The notes beneath the pieces are model-generated. The model was not told the DNA's origin. It saw only the letters and a program-made list of their open reading frames with translations, and did no database searches. Source: Rhineura floridana (Eukaryota > Chordata > Lepidosauria > Squamata > Rhineuridae). From it: a DNA stretch of 64,000 nucleotides. The stretch lies in the NCBI RefSeq assembly GCF_030035675.1, contig NC_084482.1:228538943-228602942 (forward strand). Direction: 5' to 3'. Of this stretch, positions 11,095-22,317 are shown piece by piece. Both the position numbers and the translations under genes were made by a program. How positions within the stretch are numbered: position 1 is the first letter of the stretch; each line of letters starts with the position of its first letter.

Positions 11095-11654
11095 CTTTCA
11101 AGGAAACACGCAAGTTGCTTTTGGCTACAAAACTAGCTGGGTCTCCTTCAGACTGTAAGGGTCTGGAAACCAAGCCAGATATTTTAATTTGGGGAATCTC
11201 TCAGTGGACGGAAGGGGAACTTCCTCTTTACAATATGCGATGAGCTTGATCAAACCAAAGGCCTATCTAGTCCAGCATCTCCACAGGGCCTGAATCTATG
11301 TGTATCGGAATCCCACAATCAGTCCTAATAATACCAATAAAATGTATATCCTGTCCTTCCTTACAAAGGGAATCCAGGGGAGCAAAAAAATGATGAAGGA
11401 CCAAAATCACCTTTAAAACAAAACATCTTTTTAAAAAAACAAGGACAGAAGGCTACACCATCATGAGTTGTAGCCCTTGAGAGCCTTCTCTTCCATGCGT
11501 TTCTCAAGCTTCCTTTTTCAAGCCATCCGAGATGTCGACCAGGAGAACTCACTGCCTGATGGACGACTCTCCCCTGGATGACATTATTCAGGAACAGAAA
11601 AATGCTTCCATTCCCAGACCAAAAGAGGCTCCACAGCACAGCTAAGCACCAACC

Positions 11655-11685
11655 TGCTGAGGTCTTCTCCTCTTTCGGAACCTGA
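11655..11685 (-). pseudogene. KRAB-B exon cut by a CR1 insertion (left arm)
   Basis: Only the 3' part remains: CAGGTTCCGAAAGAGGAGAA then GACCTCAGCAG|GT. The CR1 3' end (repeated TTCTTATG) directly precedes it. The right arm has the same junction at 19226-19256. The uninterrupted counterpart is 40686-40766. Confidence 0.8.
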
Positions 11686-13312
11686 ATAAGAACATAAGAA
11701 CATAAGAAGAGCCTGCTGGATCAGGCCAGTGGCCCATCTAGTCCAGCATCCTGTTCTCACAGTGGCCAACCAGGTGCCTGGGGGAAGCCCGCAAGCAGGA
11801 CCTGAGTGCAAGAACACTCTCCCCTCCTGAGGCTTCTGGCAACTGGGTTCCAGAAGCATGCTGCCTCTGACTAGGGTGGCACAGCACAGCCATCATGGCT
11901 AGTAGCCATTGATAGCCCTGTCCTCCATGAATTTGTCTAAACTTCTTTTAAAGCCATCCAAGCTGGTGGCCATTACTGCATCTTGTGGGAGCAAATTCCA
12001 TAGTTTAACTATGCGCTGAGTAAAGAAGTACTTCCTTTTGTCTGTCCTGAATCTTCCAACATCCAGCTTCTTTGAATGTCCATGAGTTCTAGTATTATGA
12101 GAGAGGGAGAAGAACTTTTCTCTATCCACTTTCTCAATGCCATGCATAATTTTATACACTTCTATTATGTCTCCTCTGACCCGCCTTTTCTCTAAACTAA
12201 AAAGCCCCAAATGCTGCAACCTTTCCTCGTAAGGGAGTCGCTCCATCCCCTTGATCATTCTGGTTGCCCTCTTCTGAACCTTTTCCAACTCTATAATATC
12301 CTTTTTGAGATGAGGCGACCAGAACTGTACACAGTATTTCAAATGCGGCCGCACCATAGATTTATACAACGGCATTATGATATCGGCTGTTTTATTTTCA
12401 ATAACTTTCCTAATTATCCCTAGCATGGAATTTGCCTTTTTCACAGCTGCTGCACACTGGGTCAACATTTTCATCGTGCTGTGCCCTACAACCCCGAGGT
12501 CTCCCTCCTGGTCGGTCACCGCCAGTTCAGACCCCATGAGCGTATATGTGAAATTCAGATTTTTGCTCCAATATGCATAATTTTACACTTGTTTATATTG
12601 AATTGAATTTGCCATTTTTCCACCCATTCACTCAGTGTGGAGAGGTCTTTTTGGAGCTCTTCGCAATCCCTTTTTGTTTTAACAACCCTGAACAATTTAG
12701 TGTTGTCAGCAAACTTGGCCACTTCACTGCTCTCTCCTAATTCTAGGTCATTAATGAACAAGTTGAAAAGTACAGGTCCCAAGACTGATCCTTAAGGGAC
12801 TCCACTTTCGACAGCCCTCCATTGGGAGAACTGTCCGTTGATTCCTACTCTCTGCTTTCTGCTTCTTAACCAATTCCTTATCCACAAGAGGACCTCTCCT
12901 CTTATTCCATGACTGCTAAGCTTCCTCAGAAGTCTTTGGTGAGGTACCTTGTCAAACGCTTTTTGAAAGTCTAAGTACACTATGTCCACTGGATCACCTC
13001 TATCTGTATGCTTGTTGACACTCTTCTGTATGCTTGACTTCCAAGCATTTTCAAGTGATGTGACCCTCTGGACTTTGTTTTTCAGGTTTCTTTTTACCAA
13101 TCCCCTCATTTTTGTGAAGTTTCCTCTTTTGAAGTCAAATGTGACCGTGTTGGATTTCTAGGCAATTGGCCATTTACATGTATGTTTAATTTAATAGCAC
13201 GATGGTCACTGCTCCCAATCAGTTCAACAACACTTACATCTCACACCAGGTCTAGATCCTCACTGGCGATTAAGTCCAGGGTTGCTGTCCCTCTGGTCAG
13301 TTCCATGACCAA

Positions 13313-13918
13313 CTAGTCTAGGGAATAGTCATTTAGAATATCTAGAAATTTTGCTTCTTTGTCATGACTGGAACACATATGCAGCCAGTCTATGTCCGGG
13401 TAGTTGAAATCACCCATTACTACCACATTTCCTAGTTTGGATGCTTCCTCAATTTCATATCTCATCTCAAGGTCTCCCTGAGCATTTTGATCAGGGGGAC
13501 GATAGATCGTTCCCAGTATTAAATCTCTCCTGGGGCATGGTATCACCACCCACAATGATTCTGTGGAGGAGTCCACCTCTTTTGGGGTTTCCAGCTTGCT
13601 GGATTCAATGCCTTCTTTCACGTATAGAGCGACTCCGCCACCAATATGTCCTTCCCTGTCCTTTCGATATAGTTTATATCCAGGGATAACCGTATCCCAC
13701 TGGTTTTCTCCATTCCACCAGGTCTCCGTTATGCTCACTATATCAATGCTCTCCTCTAAGACCAACCACTCCAGTTCTCCCATCTTGGTTCGGAGGCTCC
13801 TAGCATTAGCGTACAGGCACTTGTAAGCAGTGTCTCTCTTCAAGTGTCTTTGGCACTTGTGGTTTGGCCTGTGATAATTTTGCCCTTCTGAATTTATATC
13901 CTGTGCCCCTGCTCTCAC
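13313..13918 (-). pseudogene. CR1 ORF2 endonuclease part
   Basis: About 200 codons read as an APE-like endonuclease: YANARSLRTKMGELE near the start, ITETWW (catalytic Glu region), GGGVALYVKEG, GTIYRPPDQ and GDFNYPDIDW (the Asp/Asn region). In LINEs this domain nicks the target DNA. It is followed on the strand by the SSDH-type region (IGSSDHRAIK) in a continuing but interrupted frame. It is cut off from a whole reverse transcriptase by the internal deletion. Confidence 0.85.
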
Positions 13919-14037
13919 AATGCCTACTTCTAGGCCTACCCCTTTTAAAATTTCATCATTTCTTTGGTCTTTATCCCAGGGGGGAGGTTTATTCCAAACC
14001 GGACCTTCCTCAGCTCCTGTCGGGTTTCCCCCCTCAG

Positions 14038-14373
14038 TCAGTTTAAAAGCTGCTCTGCCACCTTTTTAATTTTAAGTGCCAGCAGTCTGGTTCCATTCTG
14101 GTTCAAGTGGAGCCCATCCCTTTTGTACAGGCCCGACTTGTCCCAAAATGTTCCCCAGTGCCTAACAAATCCAAACCCTTCCACCCGACACCATCGTCTC
14201 ATCCACGCATTGAGACTGCGAAGCTGGGCCTGTCTGGCTGGTCCTGCGCGTGGAACCGGTAGCATTTCAGAGAAAGCCACCTTGGAGGTCCTGGCTTTCA
14301 GCATCCTACCTAGCAACCTAAATTTTGCTTCCAGGACCTCACGGCTGCATTTCCACTGACTCCTCCCCAACAC
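14038..14373 (-). pseudogene. CR1 ORF1 C-terminal esterase (SGNH-like) part
   Basis: About 110 codons end in LYKRDGLHLNQNGTRLLALK, where DGLH supplies the Asp-x-x-His pair of SGNH hydrolases. Esterase domains are established parts of some CR1 ORF1 proteins. The frame continues above 14373 with GVFCLPGANIARHL before the truncation near 14437, with a stop between. The nucleophile-serine region is not present. Confidence 0.75.
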
Positions 14374-15169
14374 TGTCTACCAAACTACCTAAATGACGAG
14401 CGATATTTGCACCAGGCAGGCAAAACACGCCCATCTGGTTTGAGGAGATCCCAAGAAGAGGCAAAGTGCATTTGGGGGAGAGGGTAAGCACTGAGCTGGG
14501 GGTTCGACTGGATGGTCTTACAGGCCCCTTCCAACTCTATGATTCTACAAAAAGCATGTTTCCTCCCAGGAACTACAGCAGTGCAGAAACGGACTCAGAG
14601 AAACACACTGTGGACAGAACGAACAATAAAACAGGCCCCACTTGTACGTGGGGAAAATATTGCTTACTTATTCGCTTGCTTACTCTCTCTCTTTTTGGTC
14701 TGCTTTCTTGTCCAAGGCGTTTGGGGAGGGGAACACCTGCTCCTGCTCCCCTTTTGTCCTCACACAGCAGCCCAGTGAGGTAGGCCGGCTTTCCTAGCCC
14801 CGACACCCGGGGGTCTCCTCTGCCCCAGGGCGTCTCCACCCCCAATCCTGGGGGAGAGGGAGCTTCAAAGAGGATCATGCAATGGAAGCGTTGCAGCTGT
14901 TCGGCCCCCAATGTTGCCCCTAGGTTGCATGCATGTGACTCCTTCCCATGAATTCCGGGCAGTGGCATCACTAGGGTTGGTGTCACCCAGTGCGGTAACT
15001 CATGGTGTCACCCCCACGGACCTCCTCCCATACCAGACCATACAAAATCCTTAGTAAAGTTTTTTTTACTAATGTTACTCATAAATTGTAATTCCCATAT
15101 ATCAATGAATGTAATAGCACACACACACACACACAGAGCCAGCTGTGGGATCCTCACACAAACAACCTA

Positions 15170-15265
15170 GAACATTTTTTCCCTTCCACAAGGACATGCA
15201 AAAGATTGAACCCAGGACCTTCTGCACGCAAAGCGCATGCCCAGCCCACCACTGAGATATAGGGT
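15170..15265 (-). mobile_element. tRNA-derived SINE fragment
   Basis: The minus strand reads atctcagtggtgggctgggc, then gcgtgcagaaggtcctgggt and tcaatc, a tRNA-like A box and B box arrangement. It is inside the hAT-type insertion. Related copies are at 16140-16335, 37945-38125 and 51150-51235. Confidence 0.6.
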
Positions 15266-15534
15266 AGAAAAGCACTCACTGTTCTGCTGGCCTGGGGATA
15301 ATTCTGAGGGCCAGTGGGAGCCACAGATGTGATGGGAGGCAGGGAGAAGTGAGTGGGCAAAGGGTGCAGGTGCAATGCGAGGTGCCGTCTCAGCAAAACT
15401 GATGCCAGTCCTAGTGGGTAAGCCCCATTCAACAGGGTGGGATTTACTTCTGAGTAAACATGCACAGGATTGCAAGGTGGGGGAGCAGCAAATCCCCCCT
15501 CCCTCAACCCCAGCTTAGCCCTTCCCTACTTTAA

Positions 15535-16137
15535 AGTTGACAATGAGGACACTGAACTTGTCAAGGATTATCAATACCTTGGCACAGTCATTAACCAAAA
15601 TGGAGACAATAGTTAAGAAATTAGGCTAGGACTGGGGAGGGCAGCTATTGAGAACTCACATGCAAATCTGTATCACTGAACACCAAAGTCAGGATCATTC
15701 AGACCATGGTATTCCCCATCTCTATGTATGGATGTGAAAGTTGAACAGTGAACAAAATGGATAAGAGAAAAATCAGCTTATTTGAAATGTGGTGTTGGAG
15801 AACTTTGTGCATACCATGGACTGTGAAAAAGACAAATAATTGGGTGTTAGAACAAATTAAACCAGAACTATCACTAGAAGCTAAAATGATGAAACTGAGG
15901 CTGTCATACTTTGGACACATCATGAGAAGACATGATTCACTAGAAAAGACAATAATGCTGGGAAAAACAGGAGTAGAAAAAGAGGAAGGACAAACAAGAG
16001 ATGGATTGATTCCATAAAGGAAGTCACAGACCTGAACTTACAAGGTCTGAACAGGGTGGTTCACAACAGATGCTACTGGATGCTCTTTATTCATAGGGTT
16101 GACATAAGTCATAATTGACTTGAAGGCACATAACAAC
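15535..16137 (+). mobile_element. Bov-B (RTE) LINE, 3' end
   Basis: It starts at gttgacaatgaggacactga, equivalent to 35312 in the other Bov-B copy, and runs through degraded codons for the CxSW, LWCWRxL and YFGHxMRR-type C-terminal motifs of RTE proteins (ctgtcatactttggacacat at about 15901). It ends in gggttgacataagtcataat and a short CAACAA tail, the same tail type used by the SINEs. Multiple frame breaks are present. Confidence 0.85.
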
Positions 16138-16139
16138 AA

Positions 16140-16335
16140 AAACCTTGAAACGCAGGAAGCTGCTTTAGACTGGGGATCATTGGTTCATCTAGTTCAGTAT
16201 TGTCTGCCCTGATTGGCAGCAGCTATCCAAGATTCCAGGCAGGGGCTCTTTCCCAGAAATGTCGGCGATCGAACCTGGGCCCTTCTGCATCCAAGGAGGT
16301 TCTCTTCTAATGAGCTTCGTTTCGTTCCCCAAATG
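16140..16335 (-). mobile_element. tRNA-derived SINE
   Basis: Plus-strand reading: ggaagctgctttagactggg, then catctagttcagtattgtct, tccaggcaggggctctttcc and gatcgaacctgggcccttct, which is the reverse of a tRNA-like head with a B box. It directly follows the Bov-B 3' end. Confidence 0.65.
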
Positions 16336-16799
16336 GTGAGCCCCCATTCAAAAGAGCCACCACCTGTCCACTGCTGAAGTGTATCCAGGGGGTGGAAGGT
16401 GGTGAGCAGCCTCGATGTCAAAGCAGGGGCAGGGAAAGGGGAGGCCTTGGCCTTGTTGGAGGCAGGTGTTCGTGGGGCCCATTACTGGCCCTGGGCTCCC
16501 AGCCCCCCAAAAGTCTGTTGCCAGCCCTAGACCAACCCCTCTCATAACATCAGAGCCTGGCTGCTGGGTCAGGCCAAGAGCCCAGCATCGTGCCCTCAGT
16601 GGCCAACCACTGGGAAGCCTGACAGCAGGCCTCGAGGGCAACAGCAACACTCACCCCCAAATGACATTCCCAGCAACTGGTATTCAGAGACATTTCCTGC
16701 CTCTGACAGTGGAGGGAGCAACAGAGCCATCGTGGTCAGCAGCCATTGAGCCTCTAGAAAAGTGTGCAACCCGCTTTGAAAGCCATCCAGGTTGGAGGG

Positions 16800-16865
16800 C
16801 ATAGAATCGTAGAATAGTAGAGTTGAAAGGGGCCTATGAGGCCATCAAGTCCAACCCTCTTTGAC
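16800..16865 (+). repeat. CR1-type tail motif
   Basis: Repeated agaatcgtagaatagtagag, then ttgaaaggggcctatgaggc and caagtccaaccctcttt. This box is common in sauropsid CR1-type 3' ends. Similar boxes are at 14500-14555, 36625-36670 and 37690-37735. Confidence 0.45.
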
Positions 16866-17894
16866 ATCCCAAAGTGCAGCCGCTGTACCCACCCGCCCCA
16901 TGCAAGGCGGCTTACTCTGCACCAGGACAGCCCCCCCCCCAAAAGATCTGGAGGTTGCAAGAAAACCAGGCAATGGAAGCAGTGGAGTTTGGGCTCTTTT
17001 CGCATGACTTTGGATTGGAGTTGATTGCATGGAGAAGCCCTCAGGTTCTTCAAAGGGGTGGAGCCTGGGAGTTTATTCCCCCCTCCTCCGTCCCCGCTTT
17101 CCCCACCTTCTTTGCGAAGGAAACTGACCAGGCTGGAGCAGGGAAGTGCAACGACCATCCAGAGACTCAGAAAAGCGGAGGAAGACATGCAGCCTTCCGG
17201 TCCTCATTCGGAGGCTGGAACTGGTTTCATTTCCGTCATACCTCTTTCATCCCCCCTCCTTGCGTTTCTTTGGACCGGCACCCTTCCGCATTGCTGCTCT
17301 CGTTTGGGAACCGGAAGTGTTCCGGAGTCTAAGGACCACCCTACCCCTTTGGCCCATTAACTATTAGAGTTCCGTTGACCTTTTCCTCCACCGGAGGATC
17401 CGCTCGCTCTCGCATTTGTCACTCAATTGAGAGCAAATCTAGCTCGGGAGTGCGAAGAAGCCCCATAGTGACGCCCCTGATTCCGGGGGAGAGGTGGGGG
17501 GAGGATCTCCCCCTTTTTACACCCCCAAATGCAAACTCCTGACCCTTTCGCCCCCCCACTGCTGCACCTCTCTCTTTGTCTTGCGTCCTCGCCACGATCC
17601 AGCCTCCTTCCTCCTCCTCCTCCTCCTCCTCGGAAATGAATCAAGCCTGTTTCCTTCCTTGCTTCACTCTTGTCTCCCTCCGTCCCTCCCATTGTCATGA
17701 CAACATCCTACCTCTCTAGGAAACAGAGCTCAGTTCCTTCCACCGCTGGAGGACTGAATCCCAGCTGCGCTCTGGGCAAACGTCTTGCAGGCTCTGCCCC
17801 TTGTGCAAATCCAGGGCGCAGGCGCGGAGGTTCCTGCTTCGCCCTGTCGCCAAAGCGCTTTTTGCAAACAGCGTTTCCATGGTTTCTCCCCTGC

Positions 17895-17965
17895 ATGCAT
17901 CCTTCGATGTGACCGGAGCAGGGAGAGGCGACTGAAGCTCTTTCCACACTTGGAACAGGATTACT
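17895..17965 (-). pseudogene. C2H2 zinc-finger relic
   Basis: The minus strand encodes a full finger-like string with CSKCGKSFSRLS near its start, followed by HRRMHAGEKPW. A second finger beyond it is eroded to KRCLQKALWRQ. It lies in the spacer unit; the inverted copy is at 35744-35815. It indicates that a third finger array once stood here. Confidence 0.75.
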
Positions 17966-18104
17966 TGTATCTGTAAAACGCACACACACACACACGCACG
18001 CACGCACACACATACACGAGAATAGGGAAGGTGCCCTCCAACTTTTAATGTACCTGCGGAGGGTAAATGAACATCTTGTAATAATATACAGTGAAGTGAA
18101 CGCT

Positions 18105-18329
18105 GTAAGTCATTTAAGTCAATTTAATTTATTTTTTCTTGATTTGTATTATGCACTTTTTTCACTGTCCAACTTTCACATCCACACATAGAGATTGGAA
18201 ATATCATGGTGTGAATGATCCTGACTTTAGTATTCAGTGATACATCTTTGCAATTGAGGACCTTTTCTAGTTCTTTCACAGGTGCCCTCCCCAGTCCTAG
18301 CCTTCTTCTGATTTCTTGAGTATTGTCTC
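18105..18329 (-). mobile_element. Bov-B LINE fragment
   Basis: The minus strand reads QEIRRRLGLGRAPVKELEKV and then MIFPISMCGCESWTVKK, matching the Bov-B copy at 35389-35580. It is cut at 18329, exactly where the right arm of the inverted duplication starts. Confidence 0.9.
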
Positions 18330-19225
18330 GTGTAAAATTATGCATATTGGAGCAAAAAATCTTAATTTCACATATACGGTTATGGGGTCTGAACTGGCGG
18401 TGACCGACCAGGAGAGAGACCTCGGGGTTGTAGTGGACAGCACGATGAAAATGTCGACCCAGTGTGCGGCCGCTGTGAAAAAGGCAAATTCCATGCTAGC
18501 GATAATTAGGAAAGGTATTGAAAATAAAACAGCCGATATCATAATGCCGTTGTATAAATCTATGGTGCGGCCGCATTTGGAATACTGTGTACAGTTCTGG
18601 TCGCCTCATCTCAAAAAGGATATTATAGAGTTGGAAAAGGTTCAGAAGAGGGCAACCAGAATGATCAAGGGGATGGAGCGACTCCCTTATGAGGAAAGGT
18701 TGCAGCATTTGGGGCTTTTTAGTTTAGAGAAAAGGCGGGTCAGAGGAGACATGATAGAAGTGTATAAAATTATGCATAGCATTGAGAAAGTGGATAGAGA
18801 AAAGTTCTTCTCCCTCTCTCATAATACTAGAACTCGTGGACATTCAAAGAAGCTGAATGTTGGAAGATTCAGGACAGACAAAAGGAAGTACTTCTTCACT
18901 CAGCGCATAGTTAAACTATGGAATTTGCTCCACAAGATACAGTAATGGCCACCAGCTTGGATGGCTTTAAAAGAAGATTAGACAAATTCACGGAGGACAG
19001 GGCTATCAATGGCTACTAGCCGTGATGGCTGTGCTGTGCCACCCTAGTCAGAGGCAGCATGCTTCTGAAACCTAGTTGCTGGAAGCCTCAGAAGGGGAGA
19101 GTATTCTTGCACTCAGGTCCTGCTTGCGGGCTTCATTGAGGCACCTGGTTGGCCACTGTGAGAACAGGATGCTGGACTAGATAGGCCACTGGCCTGATCC
19201 AGCAGGCTCTTCTTATGTTCTTATT
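18330..19225 (+). mobile_element. CR1 LINE, 3' part
   Basis: The C-terminal part of the CR1 reverse-transcriptase protein (KIMHIGAKNLNFTY, then VVDSTMKMSTQCAAAVKKAN, YEERLQHLGLFSLEKRRVRG) is open from 18316 to 18945, followed by the 3' UTR and TTCTTATG repeats at about 19215. A one-base change near 18930 alters the last codons compared with 58370. It is the mirror copy of 11686-12588. Confidence 0.9.
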
Positions 19226-19256
19226 CAGGTTCCAAAAGAGGAGAAGACCTCAGGAG
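19226..19256 (+). pseudogene. KRAB-B exon cut by CR1 (right arm)
   Basis: CAGGTTCCAAAAGAGGAGAA then GACCTCAGGAG|GT follows directly on the CR1 3' end. It is the mirror of 11655-11685, so the CR1 insertion is older than the inverted duplication. Confidence 0.8.
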
Positions 19257-19835
19257 GTTGGTGCTTAGCTGTGCTGTGGAGTCTCTTTTGGTCTGGGAAT
19301 GGAAGCATTTTTCTGTTCCTGAGTAATGTCATCCAGGAAAGAGTCATCCATCAGGCGGTGAGTTCTCCTGGTGGACATATCGGATGGCTTGAAAAAGGAA
19401 GCTTGAGAAATGCATGGAAGAGAAGGCTCTCAAGGGCTACAAGTCATGATGGCTGTAGCCTTCTGTCCTTGTTTTTTAAAAAAGATGTTTTGTTTTAAAG
19501 GTGATTTTGGTCCTTCATCATTTTTTTGCCCCCCTGGATTCCCTTTGGAAGGAAGGACAGGATATAAATTGTATTGGTATTATTTGGACTGATTGTGGGA
19601 TTCCCATACACATCGATTCAGGCCCTGTGGAGATGCTGGACTAGATAGGCCTTTGGTTTGATCAAGCTCATCGCATATTGTAAAGAGGAAGGTTGGCTGT
19701 CAGGTGGAAGTTCCCCTTCCGTCCACTGAGAGATTCCCCAAATTAAAATATCTGGCTTGCCTTCCAGATCCTGACAGTCTGAAGGAGACCCAGCTAGTTT
19801 TGTAGCCAAAAGTAACTTGTGTGTTTCCTTGAAAG

Positions 19836-19925
19836 AGCTAGGCCTCATTTCCTGTTGGGAAAGAGGAGGAGAAGAAGATCCACTTGTCCAGGGTCTCAAA
19901 GAAGAGGAGGCGGAGACATCATCAG
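19836..19925 (+). CDS. KRAB-B-type exon (right arm), 90 bases, open
   Basis: Acceptor TTTCCTTGAAAG, then phase 1-1 codons for (E/K)LGLISCWERGGEEDPLVQ, GLKEEEAETSS, then donor G|GTAGTG. It has three codons more than the 81-base type. It is open and has both splice sites, but no finger exon follows on this strand before the MHC remains. Confidence 0.7.
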
Positions 19926-21350
19926 GTAGTGTTGTGGGGCCCTTTGTGGAACTGAAGATTCCCCACCCACCCCTCTTGTTCCTGAATAATGTCATCCAGG
20001 GCAGACTGACCATTAGGCTACGAGCTCTTCTCATGGTTTTGCCCTCTCCATTCCTCTGCCACCTTAAAATCTCACAACATGTCGTTCCTCAGAGTTTCTC
20101 TTCATCCGCAGACCTTGGATTGCGAAGAATGAAATGGTCCCATCCCACCCAGGATTCTGGGCAGGACTGTGGACCATTGATCTTAAGAAGAGGCACAGTT
20201 GTAAATTTTGGAATGCAGGAGCCCCAAACATTCAATCCTAAAGCTTCTGTCCCAAACGTATATCTGGCACTTAATTTCTAAGTTAAAGACTATTAAAATT
20301 TGAATAGCTAATAGTGGCAGCGGCACTGGATTCTTCCCATTCTTTGTGGTGCGTGTACTTTGGGTTACTTGCTTGCGTTATCAGGGACGATTTGTACCAC
20401 AGACTCCTTTTTCTGGTTGTGGATCCTGCAGACTACTTGATGGCTGGTCCTTCCTTTAAGAAAGGGGGCAAACGGTCGAAGAGGGCTTCTTCATGCCTCC
20501 TTTTCCAGCGCTTGGGTTTTATTTCCTTGAAGCCCAAAGTAAAAGCGAGGCCATGCATGCTCTGCAAGAGGGTCCCCGTTTCGCAGTCATGCAGCTGAGA
20601 TCTTGCCAGGCTGCACCTGCCTGAAGCCAAATTCAGCATTAGTTGTAAAAATGAGCCCCTCTGAACAAAAGTGGGTCTTGCTTCTCATTAAGCCCTGCAT
20701 CAAATGGAGCTAGAAGCTTCTCAGCACAGATATTATCTGGCAAAGCCACACAGCTCAGGTTTTGCACAGGTTTTTATATGAACCCTTTTTAAACCCAAGA
20801 CACATTCTACAGCATATGTATTGGTTTATTTTAAAATTTATGCCTCACTTTTCATGGAAGGCAATGGTAAACCACCTCTGAATACCGCTTACCAGGAAAA
20901 CCCTATTCATAAGGTCGCCATAAGTCGGGATCGAGTTGAAAGCAGTCCATTGGCATTTTCTTTTCGAGGAACTTCTTCCACACAGCAGCTTACCATTTCC
21001 AATAAAAGCCAAACTTCACCGGAAAAATAATATATATGTATAAAAAACAATATAAGACCTAATAAGGATCATAAAAACAGTAATTAAGAATTCTTCGGGG
21101 GGGGACAAAAAGCTTTCAACAAACTTGGAAAGCGTAAGAATGTCTGGGCTTGTTTCTCTTCAAAGGGAAGAGAACTCCAAAGAACTGGCTCCAGAGCGCT
21201 GAAATAATGTGGCCCGAGTCATGTGCTGTTGGCAAGGCTTCACCCCTTTGCTGTCGTTCAAAATGTTTTCAGCGTTCAGATTTGGTTTGGAATGCCCAAA
21301 TACTTTGTGGTCAAAAGTAACTAATCTTGCCTGATTTCCTTTTTTTAAAG

Positions 21351-21431
21351 AACCAGACCTCATTTCCTGTTGGGAAGAAGGAGAAGATCCGGTGATGCAG
21401 GAACCCAAAGAAGAGGAGGAGACCTCAGCAG
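21351..21431 (+). CDS. KRAB-B exon (right arm), intact 81 bases
   Basis: Acceptor TTTTTTTAAAG, then (K/E)PDLISCWEEGEDPVMQEP and KEEEETSA, donor G|GTAGAT. All 81 bases equal those at 9494-9574 (minus) and 45168-45248, though the flanking introns differ at several per cent of positions. Confidence 0.75.
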
Positions 21432-22317
21432 GTAGATTTACTTATTTATTATTTAATTTATATCCCACCCTTCCTCCCAGCAGGAGCCCACATGCTTAGC
21501 TGTGTGTTGGGGCCCTTTGAGGAGCTGAAGCTTCGCTCCCCTCGCCCGCCCCGTTCCTGTGTAATGTCATCCGGAACAGACGGACCCATCAGGGCACAAT
21601 TTCCTTCCCTTCATCCAACATCTCACAATATTCCCTCCTCGGAAAATAGCTCAGGTTTTGCACAGGTTTTTATATGAACCCTTTTTTAACCCAAGACTCA
21701 TTCTACAGCATATTCATTGGTTTATTTAAAAAATTATAGCTCACTTATCGAGGGGTTTTCTCCTCAGAACGACTTACCATTTCCAATAAAAGCCAAACTT
21801 CACTGGAAAAATAAAAAAAGATATAAAAAAATATAACTGAATTATAAACGAGCAGTTATACATATAAAAAAACAGAATATAAGACCTAATAAGGATCATA
21901 AAAACAGTAATTAAGAATTCTTTGTTGGGGGGGGACAAAAACCTTTCAACAAACTTGGAAAGCGTAAGAATGTCTGGGCTTGTTTCACTTCAGAGGGAAG
22001 AGAACTCCACAGAACTGGCTCCACAGCGCTCAAAGCACGTTTAATAGTGAGGCTCTTCTTTCAATGCCTTCATTCTGCCAGCCCTCCCCAGTTTCCTGTT
22101 CTGTTAGAATTAAGGTCACCGTTTAATTTAGGAAAGCCGAAACGTGGCCCTGCCCTCCTTGTTTGAGGGTATCCTGGCAGACAAACTGTTTAGCGATTGA
22201 TGTTTCTCCCGAAACGGGTGCAAATTGGTGGGAGCTACTTCCCTCCCTCTTCCTACACCAGGTGTAAGTTCCCTACCAAATCAGAGGGTGTCATCCAGCT
22301 TCTCCACACCACACACC

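Larger units (their letters stand above)
7140..12588 (-). repeat. Left arm of a large inverted duplication
   Basis: This arm matches 18330-23671 in reverse complement, at roughly nine bases in ten by eye. The outer edges are cggagggggtgctgtcctag here and ctaggacagcaccccctccg at 23671. The inner edges lie inside CR1 at aagtgtaaaattatgcatat. The arm carries one KRAB-A-like exon, three KRAB-B-like exons, an old CR1, a fold-back element, an internal tandem duplication and the 3' end of a younger CR1, all in the same relative order as the right arm. Confidence 0.9.
11686..14437 (-). mobile_element. CR1 LINE with ORF1 esterase, endonuclease and part of the reverse transcriptase
   Basis: On the minus strand from about 14437: the end of ORF1 (SGNH/esterase-type), ORF2 endonuclease, reverse transcriptase, then the 3' UTR ending in the 8-base repeat TTCTTATG at 11686. 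The 5' end is truncated. About 250 codons are missing internally, near 13030, where the linker after the endonuclease runs directly into the YLDFQKAFDKVPHQR part of the reverse transcriptase; the fingers region is lost. FADDTK of the active site appears as FADNTK. Several stops break ORF2. Its 3' 900 bases belong to the left arm; the part above 12588 is in the spacer only. Confidence 0.9.
14960..17479. mobile_element. hAT-type DNA transposon insertion with 8-bp target duplication
   Basis: The ends are CAGTGGCATCACTAGGG (left) and, in reverse complement, CAGGGGCGTCACTATGG (right). The element is flanked by ATTCCGGG at 14952-14959 and 17480-17487, an 8-base target duplication as hAT elements make. 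The paralogous copy at about 36208-36218 shows the site without the insert. No transposase frame was recognised. The interior carries a Bov-B 3' end, tRNA-type SINE pieces and a GC-rich stretch (17200-17400) with CCGGAAGT motifs. It may be a composite, or a non-autonomous element later filled by other repeats. Confidence 0.8.
14440..18329 (-). repeat. Spacer unit, inverted copy of 35389-36740
   Basis: Bases 14440-14959 and 17480-18329 match 36230-36740 and 35389-36215 in reverse complement. They include a zinc-finger relic, a CA/TG run, and a Bov-B fragment. The 2.5 kb between them here is a separate insertion (14960-17479). The unit is thus the second inverted pair in the window and sits within the spacer of the first. 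Confidence 0.9.

Noticed and set aside
13441-14046. Plus-strand frames over the CR1 endonuclease
   Set aside because: They are shadows of the minus-strand LINE reading frame.
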